64,000 bases of DNA from Flavobacterium sp. MFBS3-15 (lineage in GTDB: Bacteria > Bacteroidota > Bacteroidia > Flavobacteriales > Flavobacteriaceae), in NCBI RefSeq assembly GCF_026107645.2, contig NZ_JAPCHV010000010.1, forward strand, positions 62,001 through 126,000. The letters are read 5' to 3'. The translations under genes and the position numbers were made by a program. Shown here piece after piece: positions 26,473-34,216 of the stretch. The first letter of the stretch is position 1; the number at the start of each line of letters is the position of its first letter. Under the pieces are notes generated by a model. The model made no database searches. It was not told the DNA's origin and worked only from the letters and a program-made list of their open reading frames with translations.

Positions 26473-27807
26473 ATGAAGCGACTGGTAATACTTGGCGGGG
26501 GAGAGAGCGGTGTAGGTACCGCGATTCTCGGAAAGAAAAAAGGGTATGACGTGTTCATTTCCGATTTTGGGAAGATAAAGGAAAATTATAAAGAGGTGCT
26601 GGCCCTGAATGGCCTGGCCTGGGAAGAGGAAAAGCATACTGAAGATTTGATACTGAATGCCGACGTGGTGATGAAAAGCCCGGGCATACCGGACAAGTCG
26701 CCGATAGTGAAGAAGCTGAACGAAAAAGGCATCCCTGTCATATCGGAAATAGAGTTTGCACAACAGTTCATTGAAGTCGAAACCATTGGCATAACCGGAA
26801 GCAACGGCAAGACCACCACTACAATGCTTACCCACCACCTGCTCAAGCAGGGTTCGGTAAACTTTGGGCTGGCGGGCAACATAGGCAAGAGCTTTGCCTG
26901 GCAGGCAGCGGAAAACAAGCACGAGGGCTATGTGCTGGAATTAAGCAGCTTTCAACTGGACGGGATAAGGGAATATCGACCGCACATAGCGGTGATAACC
27001 AACATCAGCCCTGACCACCTCGACCGCTACGATTACAAGTATGAGAATTACATCGCGGCCAAGTTCAGGATAACGATGAACCAGACAGAGAACGATTACC
27101 TGATCTATGACGCCGATGATGAGATAATAACAAAGTGGCTCAGTGAGCACGAGATTAAAGCAAAAAAGATTCCCTTTTCGCTGACAAAGAAAGTTGAAGG
27201 AGGGATATATGCAGAGAACGACACGATTATAAGCAATATAACTAACGAACCATTTACCATGCCAATAAACGAACTATCATTAGAAGGGAAGCACAATGTG
27301 AAGAATGCCATGGCGGCTACATCGGTAGCACAGCTGATGCGCATAAGGAAAGAGACCATAAGGGAGAGCCTTTCCAACTTCCAGGGTGTGGAGCACCGTT
27401 TGGAGAAAGTACTGAAGATACAGAACGTGCAATACATTAATGACAGTAAGGCAACCAACATCAACTCGACCTACTATGCGCTGGACAGCATGGCTACCCC
27501 TACGGTTTGGATCGTGGGCGGTGTAGACAAGGGTAACGACTATGACGAGCTGATGCCGTTGGTGCGCGAAAAGGTAAAGGCTATCGTGGTGCTTGGCGTA
27601 GACAACCAGAAGATCGTGAACGCATTTGGCAATGTTGTGGATGTAATGGTGGAAACTACCAGCATGACAGAGGCTGTGAAAATAGCCCAAAAGCTGGCCG
27701 AAAAAGGCGATACGGTATTGCTGTCACCGGCCTGTGCGAGCTTTGACCTGTTTGAAAATTACGAAGAGCGCGGCAAGCAGTTCAAGAACGCCGTGCAGAA
27801 TTTATAG
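26473..27807 (+). CDS. murD: UDP-MurNAc-L-alanine:D-glutamate ligase MurD
   Basis: 444 residues. N-terminal UDP-binding Rossmann domain (VILGGGESGVGTAILGKKKGYDV), ATP loop GITGSNGKTTTTML, YVLELSSFQLDG, TNISPDHLDRY and the C-terminal ligase domain with NDSKATNINSTYYALDS and LLSPACASFDLFENYEERG. It adds D-glutamate to UDP-MurNAc-Ala in the cytosol. It is separated from ftsW by a 197-base gap that is entirely filled with palindromic repeats. Confidence 0.97.
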   Translation: MKRLVILGGGESGVGTAILGKKKGYDVFISDFGKIKENYKEVLALNGLAWEEEKHTEDLILNADVVMKSPGIPDKSPIVKKLNEKGIPVISEIEFAQQFIEVETIGITGSNGKTTTTMLTHHLLKQGSVNFGLAGNIGKSFAWQAAENKHEGYVLELSSFQLDGIREYRPHIAVITNISPDHLDRYDYKYENYIAAKFRITMNQTENDYLIYDADDEIITKWLSEHEIKAKKIPFSLTKKVEGGIYAENDTIISNITNEPFTMPINELSLEGKHNVKNAMAATSVAQLMRIRKETIRESLSNFQGVEHRLEKVLKIQNVQYINDSKATNINSTYYALDSMATPTVWIVGGVDKGNDYDELMPLVREKVKAIVVLGVDNQKIVNAFGNVVDVMVETTSMTEAVKIAQKLAEKGDTVLLSPACASFDLFENYEERGKQFKNAVQNL

Positions 27808-27809
27808 TT

Positions 27810-27858
27810 CCACCTTCCCCTCCCTTGGAGGGGTGCCCGCCACGGCGGGCGGGGTGGT
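27810..27858. repeat. G/C-rich double hairpin repeat after murD
   Basis: CCACC...CCCCTCC-CTT-GGAGGGG is nested with GCCCGCC-ACG-GGCGGGC and GGGGTGG: two hairpins enclosed by outer CCACC/GGTGG arms. It starts two bases past the murD stop. Confidence 0.75.
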
Positions 27859-27867
27859 TAAAATATT

Positions 27868-27923
27868 GAGACGTTCGCGTCTGAGCAAAACGATAATGTA
27901 GAGACGTTGCATGCAACGTCTCA
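27868..27923. repeat. GAGACGT-type palindromes
   Basis: A short AGACG-TTCG-CGTCT hairpin at 27869-27882 is followed by a perfect 22-base palindrome at 27901-27922 (GAGACGTTGCA and its complement). I recall the latter as an abundant interspersed repeat in Bacteroidetes. Confidence 0.8.
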
Positions 27924-27940
27924 CATAAAGAAAAAAATAA

Positions 27941-27972
27941 AGATTGCTTCGTCGTTCCTCCTCGCAATGACA
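27941..27972 (-). repeat. Inverted copy of the CATTGCGAGG-type repeat
   Basis: AGATTGCTTCGTCGTTCCTC followed by CTCGCAATGA is, read on the minus strand, a near copy of the element at 21331. Confidence 0.75.
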
Positions 27973-28004
27973 GGACGGATGAAGGGCAAAGAAGAACAAT
28001 AAAA

Positions 28005-29315
28005 ATGAAAGAGCTAATCAATAACCTGAAGGGAGACAAAGTCATCTGGTCATTCGTGGTCCTGCTGGCGCTTATCTCATTCATGCCGGTTTTCAGCGCC
28101 AGTACCAACCTGGTGTACGTCATCGGCAAGGGCTCGACCATTGGTTACCTGATCAAGCATTTCGCACACATCTGCATCGGCTTCGGGCTAATCTACCTGG
28201 TGCACAAGGTGCCCTATCATTACTACAGGGGGCTTTCGCAGATCGCCCTGCCCATTGTGGCGCTGTTGCTGGTCTACACGTTCTTTCAGGGAACGGTGAT
28301 AGACGGTGCCAATGCCAGCCGCTGGATACAGGTGCCGTTCATAGGTGTTACCTTCCAGACATCGGCGCTGGCCTCGATAGTGCTCATGGTATATGTGGCG
28401 CGCTACCTGGCCAAAATGGATGGTAAGGAAATAACCTTCAAACAGTCGTTCTTTGAGTTGTGGGTTCCTGTATTCATCATACTGGCGCTCATATTACCGG
28501 CCAACTTTTCTACCGCGGCGCTCATCTTTTCGATGGTGTGCATGCTGGTGTTCATAGGCAAGTACCCCATGCGCTACCTCGGGACCATCATAGGGATGGG
28601 GGTTGCCATGCTGGCGCTTTTTGTACTGTTCGCGAAGGCATTCCCGGATGTGATACCCAACAGGGTGGATACCTGGATAAGCCGTGTGGAGCGCTTTTGG
28701 ACCGATGCGCCGGATGAGGATGACTATCAGATTGAGAAAGCCAAGATAGCGATAGCGACCGGCGGCGTATACGGGCTGGGTCCCGGCAAGAGCGTACAGA
28801 AGAACTTCCTGCCGCAATCGTCGTCCGACTTCATTTTCGCGATCATCGTGGAGGAATATGGGCTGATTGGCGGACTGAGCGTACTGGCGCTGTACCTCGT
28901 GTTGTTTTTCAGGTTCCTCGTCACGGCGCACAAGTCGCAGACGACGTTCGGCAAGCTGCTGATCGTCGGCCTCGGCTTCCCGATCATCTTCCAGGCACTC
29001 ATCAACATGGGGGTTGCGGTGGAGCTGCTCCCGGTAACGGGCCAGACACTGCCGCTGATAAGCAGTGGGGGAAGCTCGATATGGATGACATGTATTTCGA
29101 TAGGCATAATCATCAGCGTAACCAAGAAAGAAGAAGAGATAGCGCAGGAAATGGAAGAGAAGGAGCTGAGGGAACAGGTAATGCAGCGCATGATAGATGA
29201 GCACATCCTTCGTGAAAAGCAAAGGGAGGAAGCTGAAGCGGCAGGGCTAACGCAACCGGCAGCCTACTCGATAGAAGATGCATCGAACCCTATGAACGCG
29301 GTTTTAGGGAAATAA
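28005..29315 (+). CDS. ftsW: Septal peptidoglycan glycosyltransferase FtsW (SEDS family)
   Basis: 436 residues, about ten membrane segments. Family segments visible: ASRWIQVPFIGVTFQTSALASI, GPGKSVQKNFLPQSSSDFIFAIIVEEYGLIGG (large periplasmic loop) and GVAVELLPVTGQTLPLISSGGSSIW. FtsW polymerises lipid II at the septum with FtsI. The C-terminal ~55 residues form a charged, Glu-rich cytosolic tail (KKEEEIAQEMEEKELREQVM), a longer tail than in E. coli. Repeat-filled gaps flank the gene on both sides (27808-28004 and 29316-29567). Confidence 0.96.
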   Translation: MKELINNLKGDKVIWSFVVLLALISFMPVFSASTNLVYVIGKGSTIGYLIKHFAHICIGFGLIYLVHKVPYHYYRGLSQIALPIVALLLVYTFFQGTVIDGANASRWIQVPFIGVTFQTSALASIVLMVYVARYLAKMDGKEITFKQSFFELWVPVFIILALILPANFSTAALIFSMVCMLVFIGKYPMRYLGTIIGMGVAMLALFVLFAKAFPDVIPNRVDTWISRVERFWTDAPDEDDYQIEKAKIAIATGGVYGLGPGKSVQKNFLPQSSSDFIFAIIVEEYGLIGGLSVLALYLVLFFRFLVTAHKSQTTFGKLLIVGLGFPIIFQALINMGVAVELLPVTGQTLPLISSGGSSIWMTCISIGIIISVTKKEEEIAQEMEEKELREQVMQRMIDEHILREKQREEAEAAGLTQPAAYSIEDASNPMNAVLGK

Positions 29316-29419
29316 TTTCAGATCGTAGATTTCAGATTTCAGATTGCTTCTGGGGGATGAAGATTGAACACGAGATAATAGATAAAAGATAATAGACATA
29401 CAGATTGTAACGTCCCTGG

Positions 29420-29535
29420 CTCCCCTCTCTTTTGGAGAGGGGCTGGGGGTGAGGCTAAAAACAAACGTACTGATTAGCCGTCCCGTCTCCCCCTCCTTCG
29501 GAGGGGCCGGGGGGAGGACAAACAGCCCGGGGTAA
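29420..29535. repeat. Composite palindromic repeat, copy 2 (ftsW-murG gap)
   Basis: A CTCCCCTCTC-TTTT-GGAGAGGGG hairpin (29420-29442) with GGGGGTGAGG, then CGTACTGATT (29466-29475), CGTCCCGTCTCCCC and a second, intact hairpin CCCCTCC-TTC-GGAGGGG ending GGGGGGAGGACAAA. Same order and spacer as at 21256. A CAGATTTCAGATT-type short repeat (29318-29345) precedes it. Confidence 0.8.
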
Positions 29536-29567
29536 GCTAATAAACAATAAAAAATAAACAATTAAAA

Positions 29568-30662
29568 ATGGCCAATAAAAAATTCATACTAAGCGGCGGC
29601 GGCACAGGGGGGCACATCTACCCTGCCATTGCCATTGCAGATGAATTGAAGCGCCGTTTTCCGGAAAGTGAGATACTGTTTGTAGGCGCTAAGGATAAGA
29701 TGGAAATGCAGAAGGTGCCGCAGGCGGGCTACAGCATCAAAGGGCTGTGGATTGCCGGCATACAGAGGAAGCTGACACTCGACAATGCGATGTTCCCGCT
29801 GAAGCTGGTGAGCAGCCTGATTAAGGCCAGGGGCATCATTAAAAGCTTTAAGCCGGATGTAGTGATAGGCACGGGCGGATTTGCCAGCGGGCCATTGCTG
29901 AAGGCGGCCTCCTCAATGGGGATTCCGACAGTGATACAGGAACAGAATTCCTATCCGGGTATCACGAACAAGTGGCTTTCGAAGCAGGCGGACAAGATAT
30001 GCGTGGCGTATGATAACCTGGAACGTTTTTTCCCGGCGTCAAAAATAGTTTTTACAGGCAACCCGGTACGCCAGGATTTGATACATACCGAAGATAACAG
30101 GGCAGCCGCGTTACAGAAGTATGGCCTTGACCCGCAAAAAAAGACCCTGCTGGTACTGGGCGGGAGCCTTGGCTCGATGCGCATCAACCAGCTGATAGCA
30201 AAAGAGCTTACGTGGCTGCTGGCGCAAAACGTGCAGGTGATATGGCAGTGCGGCAAGTTCTATTTTGAACAGTACAGGCACCACGGCGATACTGATAATG
30301 TGCAGGTGCTGTCGTTCATCGACAGGATGGACCTGGCATATGCCGCGGCCGATGTGGTACTGTCAAGGTCGGGAGCTTCATCGGTATCGGAACTGTGCAT
30401 CGTGGGCAAGCCGGTGATTTTCATACCCTCGCCCAATGTAGCCGAAGACCACCAAACGAAAAATGCGCAAAGCATTGTAGACAAAGACGGCGCGCTGATG
30501 CTTAAGGAAGTACAGCTGGACACACAATTCCAGCCCGTGTTTGAGGATTTGCTGCATAATGAAGACAAGCAGCGCAGGCTGGGTGAGAACATAAAGAAAC
30601 TGGCAAAGGTAAATGCCACAAATGATATTGTTGAGGAGATAATAAAGTTGCTGAGGGACTGA
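29568..30662 (+). CDS. murG: UDP-GlcNAc:lipid I N-acetylglucosaminyltransferase MurG
   Basis: 364 residues, GT28 family GT-B fold. The N-terminal glycine loop is [61 protein letters not shown] follows; the C-terminal donor domain has [52 protein letters not shown] (UDP-GlcNAc binding). It makes lipid II at the inner face of the membrane. It is separated from murC by an 81-base gap holding an imperfect inverted repeat. Confidence 0.97.
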   Translation: MANKKFILSGGGTGGHIYPAIAIADELKRRFPESEILFVGAKDKMEMQKVPQAGYSIKGLWIAGIQRKLTLDNAMFPLKLVSSLIKARGIIKSFKPDVVIGTGGFASGPLLKAASSMGIPTVIQEQNSYPGITNKWLSKQADKICVAYDNLERFFPASKIVFTGNPVRQDLIHTEDNRAAALQKYGLDPQKKTLLVLGGSLGSMRINQLIAKELTWLLAQNVQVIWQCGKFYFEQYRHHGDTDNVQVLSFIDRMDLAYAAADVVLSRSGASSVSELCIVGKPVIFIPSPNVAEDHQTKNAQSIVDKDGALMLKEVQLDTQFQPVFEDLLHNEDKQRRLGENIKKLAKVNATNDIVEEIIKLLRD

Positions 30663-30666
30663 GTGG

Positions 30667-30738
30667 CTTAGTTTCTGAGGTGCCAGAGAAGGACCCCGGA
30701 AGCTAAAACCTAAGAACCTAAGGCACTAAGCAACTAAG
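30667..30738. repeat. Imperfect inverted repeat between murG and murC
   Basis: CTTAGTTTCTGAGGTGCC (30667-30684) pairs imperfectly with GGCACTAAGCAACTAAG (30722-30738), able to fold the whole gap into one hairpin. The CTAAG-type wording recalls low-complexity intergenic repeats of Flavobacterium. Confidence 0.55.
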
Positions 30739-30743
30739 GACCT

Positions 30744-32093
30744 ATGGAGCTTGCAAACATACATAACGTCTATTTTGTAGGGATCGGGGGCATCGGCATG
30801 AGTGCCCTGGCCCGCTATTTCAAATTCATAGGCAAAAATGTAGCCGGGTATGACCGTACGCCTACCCACCTTACGGATGAGCTGAAGGCGGAGGGTATAC
30901 ACATCCATTTTGAAGACAGGCTGGAGCTGATAGGGCTTCCGTTTCTTAAAAAAGAAAATACACTGGTAGTGGTAACCCCTGCCGTGCCAAAACACCACAT
31001 GCAATGGAGGTATTTCCTGGACAATGGCTTCGTGGTGAAGAAGCGCGCCGAGGTGCTGGGCATCATTACCAAAGACACCTATTGCTTTGCAGTTGCGGGA
31101 ACGCATGGCAAGACAACAACGTCGAGCATACTGGGCCATGTACTGTATGAAAGCGGCGTGGACGTGACGGCATTTTTGGGCGGTATCGTTGAGAACTACA
31201 ACAGCAACCTGATAGGCAGCGGCAAGACGGTAACGGTGGTAGAGGCGGATGAGTTTGACCGCTCGTTCCTGCACCTGCACCCGGACATGGCCTGCATCAC
31301 ATCGATGGATGCCGACCATTTGGACATATATGGCGATGAGGCTGCGATAGTAGCAACATTCAGGGAGTTTGCCGACAAAGTGGAGGATAAAAAGCACTTG
31401 TTTGTGACCAAAGGACTCCCACTGGAAGGGGTAACAGTGGGCGTAAACGGTGGGGATTTTTCTGCGGAAAACATAAGGATTGAAGACGGTTGGTATGTAT
31501 TTGACGTAATGACGCCAACCGGAAACATAAAGGACATTAAGTTCGGCCTTCCGGGGCACCACAACCTGACCAATGCGCTGTTGGCGCTGGCCATGGCGAG
31601 TACCTATGGTGTGGCATCGGGAGACATTGCAAAGGCGCTGGAAACCTTTAAAGGCGTAAAGCGGAGGTTTTCCTACCAGATAAAAAAAACGGGATTGGTA
31701 TACATAGACGACTATGCGCACCACCCTACGGAGATAAATGCGGTGCACCAGGCGGTAAGCGAGCTGTATCCGGGCAAAAAAGTCCTTGCAGTGTTCCAGC
31801 CGCACCTGTTCAGCCGCACAAGGGATTTTGCCGACGGGTTTGCCAAAAGCCTGTCTGCGTTTGAGAATGTCGTATTGCTGGATATTTATCCGGCAAGGGA
31901 GCTGCCCATGGAGGGGATCACCTCGAAATGGCTTTTGGAAAAGATGGATAACCCCAATAAAAAGCTGGTTAGCAAAGCCGATTTGCTGCCCTTGCTGAAA
32001 ATGACAGATGCCGAAGTGATCATCACGATAGGTGCCGGGGACATCGGGGAAATGGTACCTGAAATTAAAAAAGTTTTAGATGAAAAAAATTAA
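30744..32093 (+). CDS. murC: UDP-MurNAc:L-alanine ligase MurC
   Basis: 449 residues. VYFVGIGGIGMSALARYFK (UDP-binding), AVAGTHGKTTTSSILGH (ATP loop), VVEADEFDRSFLHLHPDMACITSMDADHLDIYGD, YIDDYAHHPTEINAV and FQPHLFSRTRDFADGFA are all intact. It adds the first amino acid, L-alanine, to UDP-MurNAc. In E. coli ddlB sits between murC and ftsQ; here ftsQ overlaps murC by 14 bases, so D-Ala-D-Ala ligase and murF must be elsewhere. Confidence 0.97.
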   Translation: MELANIHNVYFVGIGGIGMSALARYFKFIGKNVAGYDRTPTHLTDELKAEGIHIHFEDRLELIGLPFLKKENTLVVVTPAVPKHHMQWRYFLDNGFVVKKRAEVLGIITKDTYCFAVAGTHGKTTTSSILGHVLYESGVDVTAFLGGIVENYNSNLIGSGKTVTVVEADEFDRSFLHLHPDMACITSMDADHLDIYGDEAAIVATFREFADKVEDKKHLFVTKGLPLEGVTVGVNGGDFSAENIRIEDGWYVFDVMTPTGNIKDIKFGLPGHHNLTNALLALAMASTYGVASGDIAKALETFKGVKRRFSYQIKKTGLVYIDDYAHHPTEINAVHQAVSELYPGKKVLAVFQPHLFSRTRDFADGFAKSLSAFENVVLLDIYPARELPMEGITSKWLLEKMDNPNKKLVSKADLLPLLKMTDAEVIITIGAGDIGEMVPEIKKVLDEKN

Positions 32094-32802
32094 TTGGAAT
32101 GACGTGCGGCTGGTGCTGATGCTTGGCGCCGTGATCTTCCTGTTTGCTTTCTCATCAAAGCGCAATGAAAGCAGGATGCTGAAGAAGGTGGATGTAATAT
32201 TTTCTGATAATGAGGCTTTTATAACACGTGATAAAGTTAATAAGTTGTTGATACAAAATTATGGCAGTGTTACGGGCATCAGGAAAGATAAATTAGATTT
32301 GAATAACGTGGAAAAAACACTCGATGCGGATCCGATGATTGATAAGGCAGAGGTTTTTACCACGATAGACGGCAGGCTTGAGGCGGTTGTAAAGCAGCGC
32401 CAGCCGGTAGCCAGGATATACAGGGGGGCGGATTCGTATTACATTGACAGCAAAGGGCAGGCCATGCCGCTATCTGATAACTATACTGCCAGGGTGCCTA
32501 TTGTAACAGGCGAAATTGACAGTGTGGACAAGGACAAGCTACGCGGGCTGCTTTGCTATATCAACAACGATGGGTTCCTGAAAAAGAATATCATTGGTGT
32601 GGAAGTTTACGCCACGGGCGGCATGAGGATGAAGAGCAGGGGATATGATTATGACATCCTGTTTGGCAGGCCGATAAACATTGAGAAGAAGTTTAATAAT
32701 TATAAGGCGTTCCTGCAGGAAGCCGTTAGGGATACATTGATTGAACAGTACAAAACAATTAACCTGAAGTTTACGCAACAGGTAGTGTGCACCAAAAAAT
32801 AG
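32080..32802 (+). CDS. ftsQ: Cell division protein FtsQ/DivIB-like
   Basis: 240 residues. One N-terminal membrane helix (DVRLVLMLGAVIFLFAFSS) followed by a POTRA-like stretch (LKKVDVIFSDNEAFITRDKVNKLL ... LDADPMIDKAEVFTTIDGRLEAVVKQRQPVARIY) and the FtsQ beta domain. No activity of its own; it forms the FtsQLB complex at the septum. Sequence divergence in this family is high, so place between murC and ftsA supports the call. It overlaps murC by 14 bases and ends 3 bases before ftsA. Confidence 0.92.
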   Translation: MKKINWNDVRLVLMLGAVIFLFAFSSKRNESRMLKKVDVIFSDNEAFITRDKVNKLLIQNYGSVTGIRKDKLDLNNVEKTLDADPMIDKAEVFTTIDGRLEAVVKQRQPVARIYRGADSYYIDSKGQAMPLSDNYTARVPIVTGEIDSVDKDKLRGLLCYINNDGFLKKNIIGVEVYATGGMRMKSRGYDYDILFGRPINIEKKFNNYKAFLQEAVRDTLIEQYKTINLKFTQQVVCTKK

Positions 32803-32805
32803 AGT

Positions 32806-34209
32806 ATGGAAAAAGACAACATTGCAGTAGGTTTAGACATCGGGACGACAAAGATCGTGGCGATGATAGGCAGAAAAAATGAGTATGGGAAACTGGAGAT
32901 CCTGGGTGTGGGTAAGTCCAAGAGCCTGGGTGTTGCCAGAGGGGTTGTTAATAACATAACGCAAACCATCCAGTCGATACAGCAGGCCATTCAGGAGGCT
33001 GAGTCGGATTCAGGATACAAGATCAACGATGTGGTGGTAGGCATTGCGGGGCAGCACATACGCAGCATCCAGCACAGCGACTACATTTCCAGGAACAATC
33101 CGGAGGAAGTGATAGGCGATGCCGACATCGACATGCTGATCAACCAGGTGCATAAGCTGGCGATGCTTCCGGGTGAGGAGATCATCCATGTACTGCCGCA
33201 GGAATTCAAGATTGACGGCCAAAGCGAAATAAAGGAACCTATAGGCATGTATGGCGGCAGGCTGGAAAGCAGCTTCCACGTGGTGGTAGGCCAAGCATCA
33301 TCCATCCGTAACGTGGGCCGATGCATCAAGAGCTCCGGGCTTGACCTTTCGGGCCTTACGCTGGAGCCGCTGGCTTCTGCCGATGCAGTACTGAGCCAGG
33401 AAGAAAAAGAGGCGGGTGTGGCGCTTATCGACATAGGCGGCGGCACTACCGACCTTGCTATTTTCAAGGACGGGATCATTCGCCATACGGCAGTGATACC
33501 ATTTGGCGGCAACGTGATTACCGACGACATCAAGGAAGGATGCTCGATCATTGAAAAGCAGGCAGAGTTGCTGAAGACCAAGTTCGGTTCGGCATGGCCG
33601 GGTGAGAATAAGGACAACGAGATCGTTTCGATCCCTGGCCTTCGCGGACGCGAGCCGAAAGAAATATCATTGAAAAACCTCTCAAAGATCATCCATGCCC
33701 GTGTGGTGGAAATCATTGAACAGGTATTTGCCGAGATAAAAGCATACGGACATGAAGACCCGCGCAAAAAGCTGATTGCAGGCATCGTACTTACAGGAGG
33801 CGGTTCGCAGCTGAACCACATCAAGCAATTGGTGGAATACATTACCGGCATGGATACCCGCATAGGCTATCCTAACGAGCACCTGGCCGGCGACAGCGAC
33901 GAGGAGATATCAAGCCCGTTATATGCCACGGCAGTAGGGCTTGTAATGAACAGCATGCGCAATAATACGTACAGCGCAACGCCGCTGGTAGAATTGCAAA
34001 AGCCTGCAGCGCCGCCGGTAGCAAGGCATCAGCCGATCGTAAATACCGTAGTGGCGCCCGAACCAGTGATGGAAGAGGAACCCGAACCGGTTGCCGTAGC
34101 TGCCCAAGCGCCTAAAAGCCAGAATGAAAGCACCGAGAAGAAGGTAAAGAGGTCGTTTTTCGACAAGTATATAGACAAGATCAAAGATTTTTTAGATAAC
34201 GCAGAATAA
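32806..34209 (+). CDS. ftsA: Cell division protein FtsA
   Basis: 467 residues, actin-like ATPase: VGLDIGTTKIVAMIG (phosphate 1), the FtsA-specific 1C domain after it, VALIDIGGGTTDLAIFKDG (phosphate 2) and GIVLTGGGSQLNHIKQLVEYI (adenosine). The C-terminus has a ~55-residue linker rich in Pro, Ala and Glu and a basic amphipathic helix (KRSFFDKYIDKIKDFL), which anchors FtsZ to the membrane. The linker is longer than in E. coli FtsA (420 residues), matching the expanded linker of the FtsZ that follows. Confidence 0.97.
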   Translation: MEKDNIAVGLDIGTTKIVAMIGRKNEYGKLEILGVGKSKSLGVARGVVNNITQTIQSIQQAIQEAESDSGYKINDVVVGIAGQHIRSIQHSDYISRNNPEEVIGDADIDMLINQVHKLAMLPGEEIIHVLPQEFKIDGQSEIKEPIGMYGGRLESSFHVVVGQASSIRNVGRCIKSSGLDLSGLTLEPLASADAVLSQEEKEAGVALIDIGGGTTDLAIFKDGIIRHTAVIPFGGNVITDDIKEGCSIIEKQAELLKTKFGSAWPGENKDNEIVSIPGLRGREPKEISLKNLSKIIHARVVEIIEQVFAEIKAYGHEDPRKKLIAGIVLTGGGSQLNHIKQLVEYITGMDTRIGYPNEHLAGDSDEEISSPLYATAVGLVMNSMRNNTYSATPLVELQKPAAPPVARHQPIVNTVVAPEPVMEEEPEPVAVAAQAPKSQNESTEKKVKRSFFDKYIDKIKDFLDNAE

Positions 34210-34216
34210 AAACCCG

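Noticed and set aside
21221..30743. CRISPR array from the repeats in the dcw gaps
   Set aside because: The repeats are palindromic, of several families, dispersed, and without regular spacers.
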